Positions 25,797 through 34,697 of a stretch of DNA of 40,070 nucleotides are shown here, piece after piece. Both the position numbers and the translations under genes were made by a program. Position 1 is the first letter of the stretch. Every line of letters begins with the position of its first letter. The DNA comes from Pelotomaculum propionicicum (lineage in GTDB: Bacteria > Bacillota > Desulfotomaculia > Desulfotomaculales > Pelotomaculaceae): positions 1 to 40,070 of the forward strand of contig NZ_QFFZ01000036.1 of assembly GCF_004369225.1 (NCBI RefSeq), read 5' to 3'. Under the pieces are notes generated by a model. The model searched no databases, was not told where the DNA came from, and saw nothing but the letters and a program-made list of their open reading frames with translations.

Positions 25797-26225
25797 TTGA
25801 AAAAGGCAGTCATTGACACGGAAAAAGGGAAAATCGTAATCGAGTTGTTTGAAAAAGACGCTCCCAATACAGTTGCTAATTTTGAATCATTAATCAAAAA
25901 GGGATTTTACAACGGGCTTACTTTCCACAGGGTTATCCCCGGCTTTGTCATCCAGGGCGGATGTCCCCACGGCACCGGTACAGGCGGCCCGGGCTACAAA
26001 ATCAAGTGTGAAATAAACCCGAACAAACACCTGCGCGGCTCGCTTTCTATGGCCCACGCCGGCAGGGACACCGGAGGCAGCCAGTTTTTTATCTGCCACG
26101 ACGCCTTCCCGCACCTGGACGGTGTACATACCGTTTTTGGCAAAGTGATCGAAGGGATGGAAGTGGTGGACGCAATAAAGCAGGGCGATAAGATGAAGGA
26201 AGTTACCATATCAGACGAAGAATGA
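25797..26225 (+). CDS. cyclophilin-type peptidyl-prolyl isomerase
   Basis: 142 residues, a compact cytoplasmic cyclophilin without signal peptide. Active-site motifs: [13 protein letters not shown] near 42-54 with the catalytic Arg, then [26 protein letters not shown] near 82-100 and [15 protein letters not shown] near 108-122 with His. It speeds proline cis-trans isomerisation during folding. TTG start with GTGAGGTGC upstream. Confidence 0.94.
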   Translation: MKKAVIDTEKGKIVIELFEKDAPNTVANFESLIKKGFYNGLTFHRVIPGFVIQGGCPHGTGTGGPGYKIKCEINPNKHLRGSLSMAHAGRDTGGSQFFICHDAFPHLDGVHTVFGKVIEGMEVVDAIKQGDKMKEVTISDEE

Positions 26226-26243
26226 ATAAAACATAAGAAACTT

Positions 26244-26279
26244 AAGTCCTGGCTTTCCGCCGGGGCTTTTTATTTTTCT
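26244..26279 (+). terminator. terminator after the cyclophilin gene
   Basis: AAGTCCTGGC, loop TTTCC, GCCGGGGCTTT with G-U pairs, then TTATTTTT. Confidence 0.7.
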
Positions 26280-26370
26280 GCGGCAGACTGAACAGATCTT
26301 ACAGACAAAAAGGATTTGCCGGGTTTTTAGCGAAAAGTTGTATTCATTTCAGTTGCAGAGGCTAGAAAAA

Positions 26371-29190
26371 ATGATTAAAGATTTTGTTGTGTGCGACCTG
26401 GAGACAACTGGGTTGAATCCCGTAAACGATAAAATTATCGAAGTAGGCCTGGTGAGGCTGGCGCAGGGTGAGATTGCCGGGGAATATCATACCCTGGTCA
26501 ATCCGGGTGTGAAGCTGCCCTTAAAGATAAAGAGACTGACAGGAATCAACGACAGTGATTTGGCTGGTGCGCCGCACATTGAGAGTGTTTTGCCGGAAAT
26601 ACTGGATTTTATAGGAGAAAATGCAATAGCCGGCCATAATATTCAGTTTGATTTGAGTTTTCTGAGCGCGGCACGGGGCGTCCCTTTGCCCAACCCTGTT
26701 TTTGATACGCTTGAACTGGCCAGAATTGTGGCGCCTGACGCGGCCAACTTCCGGCTGGACTCACTTTGTGACACATTCAAGATTAACCAGGCGGAAAAAC
26801 ACAGGGCGCTGGGTGACGCTAAGGCCGCAGCCTTTCTTTTGAAGGAATTGACAGGCAAATTATGTGAGATCAACCTTAATACCTTAATGCAGCTGAACAG
26901 CCTGCTGGCTGAGGCCCGTTCAGACTGGTCAGGTTTTACAAGCGAGTTGATTAAAAACAGGTTAAAAAGCTTTCCCGACCAAAAAATATCTCCAGTATCT
27001 TACTGGAAGAGAGACGGGGAAAAGATTTTTTCCAAAGCCAGATCTCACTGTGAATACAGCGGAGATAGTGAAAAACACCTGCTTAAAGAGGAGGAAGTCG
27101 TCTCATTTTTCAGCCAGGACGGCCCCCTGGCCGCGGTGCTGCCGGCATACGAACACCGTCCCCAGCAGGTAGCAATGGTAAGCAAAGTTACACAGGCACT
27201 GAATGAAGAAAAGTACCTGCTGATGGAGGCCGGCACCGGTGTCGGCAAATCTATGGCTTACCTGGTTCCCGCCGTTATGTGGAGCCTGCTGAGCGGTGAA
27301 AGGTCGCTCATAGCCACTCATACCATAAACCTGCAGGAGCAGCTTTGGATTAAAGATATTCCTCTTTTGACAGAGGTGATCAAAGCACCTTTCCGGGCGG
27401 CTCTGGCCAAAGGGCGGCAGAATTACATCTGCCTGCGTAGGTGGGTCAGTGTTTTGGAAGGTTTCCACCTGCCGGAAGAAGCGGCTTTTTACGCCAGGCT
27501 GTTAACGTGGCTCACAGCTACGAATACAGGCGATAAAAGCGAGCTGAACATTTCTCCCGTGGAGAGTGAGCTCTGGCTGAATGTCTGCGGTGAGACAGAC
27601 GGGTGTCTGGGCTCACGCTGCCTGTACCAGAGAGACTGTTTTGTAAACAGGGCCAGGAAATTAGCCGAAGAAGCCGATTTAATCATTACCAATCACTCGC
27701 TGCTTTTTTCAGACATTAAAGTTGAAAACAAGGCGCTGCCCGCTTACGGCCCCTTAATTATTGACGAGGCGCACCACCTCGAAGAATCGGCGACAACTCA
27801 CCTGGGCAGGCAGTTTTCACAGAGCGCCGCCTGCCGCTGGTTGGGGGTGGCCGGCAAAACACTCAGCAAACTGGCTGAAAAAGCTCCGCCAGCCGACGGG
27901 CTCAAGTGGGTGCAGGCCTTAAAAAAAGCGCAGGAAACCAGGTTGGAAGCGGTAGAGGCCGTGCGGCTGTTTTTTATGGTTGTATGGGACGCGGCAGTAG
28001 ATAATTTATCTGACATTGAAAAAGAATATAACCGTTTTTCTTTGAGGTTGTCCCGGCTGGAGCAGGTCTATGAAGAGCTTCTGGCATCCGGTCAAAAATG
28101 TCTGAGGACTTTGCGCGAGTTTATCGATGATTTAAAAACATGCGCCAATTTCATGGAAGTATGGTCTTTGTCAGAAGATGCCTGGGTGGGAGGAGCGCGT
28201 GACGCCGCTCAAATCTGCAGCGGCGGTGAGGTCCTGGCAGCTGATTTTCAGTTTATTCTGGAAGGCTCGGACCCTGAATTCGTCTACTGGGCGGATTTCG
28301 AGCATTCACCCAGGAGTCAGAACAGGAATTGTGCCCTGATCGCCGCGCCGATTAACGCCGGGGCAATTTTGTATGATCGGCTGTTTAAAAACAAAAAGAC
28401 GGTGATCCTTACTTCCGCCACGCTTGCAGTAAGCGGCAATTTCCTGCACTTCATGGAGCGCAATGGGTTGGACTATATTCCAGAGGAGAGGTTAGTTACA
28501 GCACTCCACGACTCGCCTTTTGTCTACGACCAACAGGCCCTGCTTTGCATAAGCCGTGACCTGCCGGTTCAGGGAAGCGTAAATGAAGAGGTTTATTATG
28601 ACAAGCTGGAAAAAGCTTTGTTTAAGCTCCTTGAAACTGCCGGAGGCAGGACGCTGGTGCTTTTCACCTCTCACCGGACCCTGCGGGAAATCTACGGGCG
28701 TCTGAAACCAGGATTGGAAAATATTGATATTTGCCTTTTGGGTCATGGTATTGACGGCAGCAGGACGAGGCTACTGGATGAGTTTAAAAAAGACGGCAGG
28801 ACAGTGTTGTTCGGTGCTTCGAGCTTTTGGGAAGGGGTTGATGTGCCAGGCGACGCGCTGGCCTGTGTGGTTATAGTTAAACTGCCTTTTATGTCGCCCT
28901 CCGTGCCGGTTATAGAAGCGCGCCTGGAAGATCTGGCCAGGCGGGCAAAGGACGGTTTCCGGGCATTAAGCGTGCCGCAGGCGGTTATCCGCCTGAAACA
29001 GGGCTTCGGCAGGCTGATCCGCAGCAGCAAGGACCGCGGCTGCGTGGTAATCCTTGACCGGCGTATTCTGGACAGAAGTTACGGCAGGCAGTTTTTATTG
29101 TCACTCCCCTTAAAAAGCCATATCAGGGGCGATCTTGACTTAATCTCCAAAAAGGTATTGGATTGGCTGGGCGCAGGTAAAAACAATTGA
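26371..29190 (+). CDS. dinG: DinG-family XPD-like helicase with N-terminal DnaQ-type exonuclease
   Basis: 939 residues from ATG 26371; the preceding 11 codons lack a ribosome site. Residues 1-170 are a DEDDh exonuclease domain: VVCDLETTGLNP, GHNIQFDLSFL and the closing HRALGDAKA. The helicase has Walker A EAGTGVGKSMAYL near 286, a cysteine cluster (one near the CLRRWV segment, then CGETDGCLGSRCLYQRDC) for a 4Fe-4S cluster, the DEAH box IIDEAHHLEE near 467, GASSFWEGVDVPGD and motif VI QGFGRLIRS. It is the Gram-positive fusion form, as in Bacillus DinG. In the Bacillus/Staphylococcus types the helicase function is degenerate, but here the cysteines and Walker motifs look intact. It acts on DNA repair or replication intermediates. 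Confidence 0.93.
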   Translation: MIKDFVVCDLETTGLNPVNDKIIEVGLVRLAQGEIAGEYHTLVNPGVKLPLKIKRLTGINDSDLAGAPHIESVLPEILDFIGENAIAGHNIQFDLSFLSAARGVPLPNPVFDTLELARIVAPDAANFRLDSLCDTFKINQAEKHRALGDAKAAAFLLKELTGKLCEINLNTLMQLNSLLAEARSDWSGFTSELIKNRLKSFPDQKISPVSYWKRDGEKIFSKARSHCEYSGDSEKHLLKEEEVVSFFSQDGPLAAVLPAYEHRPQQVAMVSKVTQALNEEKYLLMEAGTGVGKSMAYLVPAVMWSLLSGERSLIATHTINLQEQLWIKDIPLLTEVIKAPFRAALAKGRQNYICLRRWVSVLEGFHLPEEAAFYARLLTWLTATNTGDKSELNISPVESELWLNVCGETDGCLGSRCLYQRDCFVNRARKLAEEADLIITNHSLLFSDIKVENKALPAYGPLIIDEAHHLEESATTHLGRQFSQSAACRWLGVAGKTLSKLAEKAPPADGLKWVQALKKAQETRLEAVEAVRLFFMVVWDAAVDNLSDIEKEYNRFSLRLSRLEQVYEELLASGQKCLRTLREFIDDLKTCANFMEVWSLSEDAWVGGARDAAQICSGGEVLAADFQFILEGSDPEFVYWADFEHSPRSQNRNCALIAAPINAGAILYDRLFKNKKTVILTSATLAVSGNFLHFMERNGLDYIPEERLVTALHDSPFVYDQQALLCISRDLPVQGSVNEEVYYDKLEKALFKLLETAGGRTLVLFTSHRTLREIYGRLKPGLENIDICLLGHGIDGSRTRLLDEFKKDGRTVLFGASSFWEGVDVPGDALACVVIVKLPFMSPSVPVIEARLEDLARRAKDGFRALSVPQAVIRLKQGFGRLIRSSKDRGCVVILDRRILDRSYGRQFLLSLPLKSHIRGDLDLISKKVLDWLGAGKNN

Positions 29191-29297
29191 GCATTTCCTG
29201 TAAATACAGGTATAAATTATTACAAAAAAAGTAGCACATTCAGGCCTGGTCTGAAATAAGATATTAACAGCTAATCTAATGAAGGGAAGTGATTAGT

Positions 29298-29363
29298 TTG
29301 CGCGTATACTTTGTGAGACTCCCGTCATTTCTTAGAACATGGCTGATGAAAATTTGGAAGTAA
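29298..29363 (+). CDS. spoVM: SpoVM-like spore coat-assembly peptide
   Basis: 21 codons from TTG 29298, reading MRVYFVRLPSFLRTWLMKIW plus a final Lys. Known: Bacillus subtilis SpoVM is 26 residues, begins MKFYTIKLPKFLGGIVRAML, and is an amphipathic helix that marks the curved forespore membrane for SpoIVA. The shared pattern is M-basic-x-Y-x-x-basic-LP-x-FL followed by an amphipathic helix. GAAGGGAAGTG lies upstream and a strong terminator starts eight bases after the stop, as expected for a stand-alone small gene. Sequence this short limits certainty. Confidence 0.8.
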   Translation: MRVYFVRLPSFLRTWLMKIWK

Positions 29364-29370
29364 TACTTAC

Positions 29371-29395
29371 GGGCAGGCGGAGCGTCTGCCTTTTT
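29371..29395 (+). terminator. terminator after spoVM
   Basis: GGCAGGCG, short GAG loop, CGTCTGCC, then TTTTT. The remaining stretch 29396-29710 is AT-rich and shows no gene that I can support. Confidence 0.85.
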
Positions 29396-29710
29396 GGTAT
29401 TAAGTATATGAAAATGCAATATTTTTGTAGGCCAAAATAATTTACTTTTATTATGAGGAGCAGTATAATTTAAACGATTTGTAGCATAAGTGTTTTGCAT
29501 AATGCCACCATATAATATAATATTATCCATAGACCTATTGTTCGGTTCAGAGCTATAGACACAATCGTCTAAACATTCTATAATATCAACAGGCCTTTGA
29601 CATTCCCGCATTTAAGCAAGCTTCAAGCTTTTTTTGCTACCTGTAAGCACAACTTTTCCTACCAATATTTAACTTTGTGAACGTTGAATTGCCTGTTTAT
29701 AATTATGGTT

Positions 29711-29739
29711 TTGGTGAAATGGCAGGTGAATGATATAAC
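29711..29739 (+). promoter_or_regulatory. promoter candidate of the hdr-flx operon
   Basis: TTGGTG (29711-29716), 17-nt spacer, TATAAC (29734-29739), about 100 bp upstream of the hdrC start. Confidence 0.45.
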
Positions 29740-29838
29740 GTAACAAAAAATATTTTCCAAATAGTTTGACGGCGCTAGGAGGTAGTTTGTGATGTATTGC
29801 CCTTTCGAACAAGATTTTTCTGCAAAGAGGGGTCTGTT

Positions 29839-30420
29839 ATGGAGTCAATAAACATTAATCAGTCAATTGCTAAGAACGCACAATTTATTGAAGAGATCGG
29901 CATTGAGAGCGGACAACCTGTGCAGAAGTGTTACCAGTGCGGCAAATGTACCGCCGGCTGCCCGGTGGCCTTTGCCATGGATTACACTCCCAACCAGGTT
30001 ATCCGCATGGTGCAGCTCGGCATGAAAGAAGAGCTGCTGAAAAGCGAGACGATTTGGATCTGCGCCTCCTGCTCCACCTGTTCCACCCGCTGCCCGTGTG
30101 AAGTGGAAATTGCCCATGTGATGGAAACTCTCAGGATTATGGCGGGGAGAAGCGGCACAGCGCCTGCGGGAAAAGCTAAATACGTGGAGGTAATGTACGA
30201 CGCCTTGCTGGGGACTGTTGAAAAATACGGTCGGACCTATGAAGTCGGTCTGGTGCTAAACAACAACTTAAAAAGCGGGAAACTTTTCAATGGCGCGGAC
30301 ATGGGATTGCCCATGTTCCAGAAAGGCAAGCTTCAGCTTATGCCGTCCAAGGTACAGGGCGCGGCTGAAATTGCCCGTATATTTGCCGAAGTGCGCAAAA
30401 TGGAAGGTGGTGTGAAATGA
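29839..30420 (+). CDS. hdrC: heterodisulfide reductase subunit C-like iron-sulfur protein
   Basis: 193 residues from ATG 29839, preceded by AGAGGGG. Two cysteine clusters, CYQCGKCTAGCPV near 31-43 and CASCSTCSTRCP near 78-89, each bind a 4Fe-4S cluster. The rest is helical. In Hdr-type complexes HdrC carries electrons between HdrA and HdrB. Its stop overlaps the hdrB start (ATGA), so the pair is translationally coupled. First gene of a seven-gene operon. Confidence 0.93.
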   Translation: MESININQSIAKNAQFIEEIGIESGQPVQKCYQCGKCTAGCPVAFAMDYTPNQVIRMVQLGMKEELLKSETIWICASCSTCSTRCPCEVEIAHVMETLRIMAGRSGTAPAGKAKYVEVMYDALLGTVEKYGRTYEVGLVLNNNLKSGKLFNGADMGLPMFQKGKLQLMPSKVQGAAEIARIFAEVRKMEGGVK

Positions 30421-31280
30421 GATACGCTTACTTTCCGGGATGCAGCTACCATGGTACCGGCAAGGAATATGAGGCTTCGACCCATGCAGTAGCCAAAAAG
30501 CTCGGCATGGAACTGGTTACCATACCGGACTGGAGCTGCTGCGGGGCCACGGCGGCACACGGCAAAAGCCACCTGTTGAACGTGGCGCTGCCGGCGCGCA
30601 ACCTGGCCATAGCCGAGGGCATGGGCATAGGAGAAGTCACGACAGGGTGCGCGGCCTGCTACCAGCAGCTGGCGAATGCCAACAAAAGAATGACTGAGAA
30701 TCAGGAAATTAGAGATAAAGTAAACAAGGTTACGGGGAAAGAGTATAAGGGAACTCTTAAGGTTAAATCTCTTGTTGAGGCGATAGGATCAATTGATCCG
30801 GAGCAGATCAAAGCCCAGGTGGTTAAGCCGCTGAGCGGGCTGAAAGTCGCCGCCTATTACGGCTGCCTGCTGGTCAGGCCGCCCGAGATAACCGGCTTTG
30901 ATGATCCGGAAAACCCCATGTTTATGGATAATATGATGAAGCTGGCCGGTGCTGAGGCGTTGGACTGGGCACATAAGACCGAGTGCTGCGGGGCGTCTCT
31001 GGGTGTTTCCAATCTGGGTATCGCGGTAAAAATGATTAACAAGATCCTTAAAGCCGCGGTAGAGAAGGGCGCTGACTGTATGGTCGTGGCCTGCCCGTTC
31101 TGCCATCTCAATCTCGACTGGCACCAGAAGAGTGTGAATAAACAACTGGGAACCACCTATGATATGCCGGTATTTTATTTTACCGAGCTCTTGGGTTTGG
31201 CAATGGGCGTAAGCCCGGACGAACTTGGGCTTAAAACGCACTTTACCGATACCCAGAAAGTATTGAGCCTGGTTGGTTAA
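30417..31280 (+). CDS. hdrB: heterodisulfide reductase subunit B-like catalytic protein
   Basis: 287 residues with two CCG domains. The first has FPGCSYHG, SCCGATAAHG and TTGCAACYQ; the second has GCLLVRPP, TECCGASLGVS and ACPFCHLNLD. These cysteines hold the two noncubane 4Fe-4S clusters that reduce disulfides in methanogen HdrB. In bacteria without coenzyme M the physiological partner is not settled; DsrC-like or other thiol carriers and ethanol/lactate metabolism have been proposed for Flx-Hdr systems. Confidence 0.94.
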   Translation: MRYAYFPGCSYHGTGKEYEASTHAVAKKLGMELVTIPDWSCCGATAAHGKSHLLNVALPARNLAIAEGMGIGEVTTGCAACYQQLANANKRMTENQEIRDKVNKVTGKEYKGTLKVKSLVEAIGSIDPEQIKAQVVKPLSGLKVAAYYGCLLVRPPEITGFDDPENPMFMDNMMKLAGAEALDWAHKTECCGASLGVSNLGIAVKMINKILKAAVEKGADCMVVACPFCHLNLDWHQKSVNKQLGTTYDMPVFYFTELLGLAMGVSPDELGLKTHFTDTQKVLSLVG

Positions 31281-31306
31281 TTATTTCCTTACGGGAGCGA
31301 TGTAAT

Positions 31307-33292
31307 ATGGCAAAGAGGATTGGTCTTTTCGTTTGCTGGTGCGGCTCCAATATCGGAGGTGTTATCGACGTCCCGAAAGTCGTTGAAGAGACGAAAAAAT
31401 TTCCGGGAGTTGTTTATGCCACCGATTACAAGTACATGTGCTCGGAGCCCGGCCAGGACACGATAATAAAAGCTATCAAGGAACACAATCTGGACAGGGT
31501 GGTCGTGGCCTCTTGTACACCGAGGCTGCATGAACCGACATTCCGCAAGACAATCGCCAAGGCCGGATTGAATCCATACATGTTTGAGATGGCCAATATC
31601 CGTGAACAGTGCACCTGGGTCCACTCTGATGATAAAGAAGGGGCCACCAAGAAAGCAGTCGCCCTTATCAAAAGAGCTCTTTCAAAGGTTTCCAAGGTGG
31701 AACCCTTGTTTGAATCGTATATCCCGGTCACCAAAAAGGCGCTTGTTATCGGCGGCGGTATCGCCGGCATGCAGGTCGCCATAGATATTGCCGACGCAGG
31801 ACACCAGGTAATCCTGGTAGAAAGGGAGCCAACCATAGGCGGGAAAATGGCCATGCTGGACAAGACTTTTCCCACCCTTGACTGCTCCGCCTGAATAAGC
31901 ACGCCAAAGATGGTTGCTGCGGCGCAGCATCCTAACATTCAGTTAATGACTTATTCTGAAGTAACTGAGGTAAGCGGTTATATCGGCAACTTTGAGGTTA
32001 CCATCAAGCAGAAGCCGCGCTATGTAGACCACAAAGTATGCACAGGCTGCGGCACCTGCTGGGAAAAATGCCCCACCAAGGTGCCTAGCGAATACGACCT
32101 CGGGATCGGCAACAGGAAATGCATTTATATCAACTTCCCTCAGGCGGTTCCCAACAAGCCGGTGATAGACGCGGAAAACTGCCGTTATTTCAAAACTGGA
32201 AAATGCGGTGTCTGCAAGAAAGTCTGCCCCACCGGAGCAGTTGATTTTGAGCAGAAAGAAGAGTTCATAACGGAAAAAGTGGGAGCCATAGTGATGGCTA
32301 CCGGGTTTGACCTCTTCAACTGGGAGGAAGTATACGGTGAGTACGGTTACGGACGATTTAAAAATGTTATAACCGGCCTGCACTTTGAGCGCATGTCAAA
32401 CGCTTCCGGTCTGACAGGGGGTAAAATTATACGTCCCTCAGACGGGAAAGAGCCTAAATCGGTTGTATTTATCAAGTGCGTCGGTTCAAGGGACGAGGCC
32501 AAAGGCAAGGAATACTGTTCCCGCGCCTGCTGTATGTACACGGCCAAGCACGCCCACCAGGTTCTTGATAAAATCGAGGGTTCAAGCGCGTATGTATTTT
32601 ACATGGACGTGCGCACACCAGGTAAGGCCTATGATGAATTTTACCGGCGCACGGTAGAGGAAGGCGCGCAGTATATCAGGGGCAGGGTTTCCAAGATATA
32701 CGAATCAGGCGACAAGCTGATAGTTATGGGAACAGACACACTGCTGGGAAGACCGGTTACAGTGGAGGCTGACCTGGTGGTACTGGCCACGGCCATGGTT
32801 CCAAGCGAAGGATCGGACAAAATTGCTCAACTGGTCAGCTGCCCGACAGATAAAGACGGCTTCTTCGCGGAAGCCCACCCGAAACTAAGGCCTGTTGAAA
32901 CGATGACCGGCGGCTTGTTCCTGGCCGGCGCCTGCCAGGGCCCGAGAGACATACCTGACACGGTGTCACAGGCCAGCGGCGCGGCGGTCAAAGTGGTCGC
33001 CCTGCTGAACAATGATCAGCTCGCCACTGACCCGATGATCTGCCAGATTGATGAAAAGATGTGCTCAGGCTGCCTTGTTTGTAAAGGAGTATGTCCTTAT
33101 AAGGCAATTTCTGAAAAAACCATTACCGAACGGATTGCTGGCAAACCTGTAGAGCGTGTGGTCGCCAGTGTCAATACCGGTCTTTGTCAGGGTTGTGGCT
33201 GCTGCACTGTTGCATGCAGGGCCGGCGCCGCAAACCTGAAGGGATTCACTAACCAACAAGTGCTTGCGGAGGTGGACGCCCTGTGTCGATAG
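31307..33292 (+). CDS. hdrA: HdrA flavin-bifurcating subunit, selenocysteine-containing (in-frame UGA)
   Basis: Read through the UGA at 31892-31894 this is 661 residues, the usual HdrA length. The UGA is residue 196 in [16 protein letters not shown]. HdrA proteins normally have Cys there (DCSACILTPKM type). Both sides are in the same frame with no other lesion. Other motifs: N-terminal [16 protein letters not shown] fold [12 protein letters not shown] near 145-156, a ferredoxin-like stretch [12 protein letters not shown] followed by [12 protein letters not shown], and a C-terminal two-cluster ferredoxin, [15 protein letters not shown] and [13 protein letters not shown]. It is the site of flavin-based electron bifurcation. 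A ribosome site ACGGGAGCGATG precedes the ATG. Confidence 0.9.
31895..31935 (+). promoter_or_regulatory. candidate bacterial SECIS element in hdrA
   Basis: A hairpin with arms TGCTGC and GCAGCA around GGC (31914-31928) lies about 20 nt after the UGA, inside the coding sequence. That is the distance range at which bacterial SECIS stem-loops bind SelB. The fit to the loop consensus cannot be scored by eye. Confidence 0.5.
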
Positions 33293-33723
33293 CGACTGAA
33301 ACAAAAGAATTTAATCCGATAATAGTTGGTTTTAACTGTAACTGGTGCAGTTACGCAGGCGCCGACCTGGCCGGGGTCAGCCGGATGAAATATCCTTCTA
33401 ATGTACGGGTCATACGGGTTCCATGTTCCGGCCGGGTTAATCCTATGTTTGTTATTAGGGCTTTTCAAAAGGGCGCTGACGGTGTGCTGGTCTCAGGGTG
33501 ACACCCGGGGGACTGCCACTATTCTAGTGGCAATTATTTCACGCGGAGACGCTACCTGTTGTTAAAGCGGCTGCTTGAATATGTCGGCTTTGAGCCGGGC
33601 CGCTTCCAGGCGCGCTGGATATCCGGTTCTGAAGGGGCTAAATTTACAACTACGATCAAGGATATGACAGAAAAAATCAAATCCCTGGGTCCTAATAAAA
33701 AGATGAGGGATGATATCGTATGA
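33283..33723 (+). CDS. flxD: FlxD/MvhD-like electron-transfer subunit, selenocysteine-containing (in-frame UGA)
   Basis: Read through the UGA at 33499-33501 this is 146 residues, as expected for MvhD/FlxD (PF02662). Sec is residue 73 in [18 protein letters not shown]. The family has Cys here (GCHPGDCHY) as part of the 2Fe-2S site. Other conserved parts: [15 protein letters not shown] near 15-29 and [12 protein letters not shown] near 45-56. After the UGA the frame continues normally ([23 protein letters not shown]-like [10 protein letters not shown]). The GTG start overlaps the end of hdrA, with GGAGG upstream. It passes electrons between the FlxABC module and HdrA. Confidence 0.9.
33502..33540 (+). 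promoter_or_regulatory. candidate bacterial SECIS element in flxD
   Basis: TGCCACT, loop ATTCT, AGTGGCA (33514-33532) forms a perfect seven-base stem 12 nt after the UGA. Position and size suit a bacterial SECIS hairpin; the loop consensus cannot be scored by eye. Confidence 0.55.
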
Positions 33724-34682
33724 TGGATGTTATTCAGCAGCTGAGGGAGCAGGCAAAAAAGCTCCTGGAAGAGAAAAAAGTTACTTTGGTAATCGGTTTT
33801 GGCCAAGGGACGGAGTTAGCCCGGACCACGCCTGTCTTTATCGACAGCCCCGAAGGCGTGTCCGCACTGACCTGGGGACCGTTCTGCGCCAACAACCTTG
33901 CTAAATATTTGACTGATTACAAAAACGCGGAGGGCAATGTCGCTGTTGTGGTTAAAGGCTGCGATGCCAGGTCTGTGATCAGGCTGCTGGACGACAACCA
34001 GATCAGCAGGGACAAGGTAGTGGTAATCGGCGTTCCCTGCCCGGGCCAGCTTGAATGGCAGAAAGTCGCGGCTGAAGTCAAACCGGGCGCAAGCCTGAAA
34101 GAAACAGCCGATAACGGAGAAAGTTTCTCCGTTAAAACCGACGCGGGCGATTACAGCTTCAACAAGAAAGACTACATGCTGCACAGGTGTTTGGTCTGCG
34201 AAAATCCAAACCCTGTGATTTCAGACATTACCATCGGCAAAGAGCTGCCGGTCAAGACCTACGAGGAAAGGTTCGCTGAAGTGTCGGAATTGGAGCAGAA
34301 GAGCACTGAGGATAAAAGCGCATACTGGGACAAGCAGTTCAGCCGTTGCCTGCGCTGTTACGCCTGCCGCAATGTATGCAGCGTCTGCACCTGTCAGATC
34401 TGTGTGTTTGACCAGATGCTGCCCATGTGGGTCTCGAAGAGGACCAATCTCTCCGAGAACACCATGTTCCATATTACCAGAGCCTTTCACGTGGCCGGGC
34501 GCTGCGTTGACTGCGGGGAATGCGACCGTGTCTGCCCGATGGACATCCCGCTGCGCAAGCTGAACCAAAAGATCCACAAAGATCTTGGAGATTTATTCGA
34601 TTCTCCGACGCCGGGATCAAAACCGGGAATACCTTCGGCGCTGGGCGAATTCTCGCCTGGTGATCCTGAGGAGTTTATGTAA
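33720..34682 (+). CDS. flxC: FlxC-like iron-sulfur subunit
   Basis: 320 residues. The N-terminal 190 residues resemble the FrhB/F420-hydrogenase-beta-type fold (GPFCANNLAKYL, VVVKGCDARSVIRLL, VIGVPCPGQL). The C-terminal half has RCLRCYACRNVCSVCTC and RCVDCGECDRVCPMDIPLRK, two 4Fe-4S sites. Its ATG overlaps the flxD stop. In the Flx-Hdr complexes described in sulfate reducers and fermenters, FlxC is one of two AsrA-like iron-sulfur subunits that link the NADH-oxidising FlxA to FlxD and HdrA. The assignment rests on gene order and motifs. Confidence 0.82.
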   Translation: MMDVIQQLREQAKKLLEEKKVTLVIGFGQGTELARTTPVFIDSPEGVSALTWGPFCANNLAKYLTDYKNAEGNVAVVVKGCDARSVIRLLDDNQISRDKVVVIGVPCPGQLEWQKVAAEVKPGASLKETADNGESFSVKTDAGDYSFNKKDYMLHRCLVCENPNPVISDITIGKELPVKTYEERFAEVSELEQKSTEDKSAYWDKQFSRCLRCYACRNVCSVCTCQICVFDQMLPMWVSKRTNLSENTMFHITRAFHVAGRCVDCGECDRVCPMDIPLRKLNQKIHKDLGDLFDSPTPGSKPGIPSALGEFSPGDPEEFM

Positions 34683-34697
34683 AAGGAGGTGCTGAGC

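Noticed and set aside
29276-29611. 111-codon minus-strand open frame
   Set aside because: It runs antisense through the spoVM-like gene and its terminator, has no ribosome site and resembles no family.
31892-31894. hdrA as a pseudogene split by a nonsense codon
   Set aside because: The codon is UGA, it falls on a family-conserved Cys, the frame is otherwise clean, and the adjacent flxD shows the same pattern.
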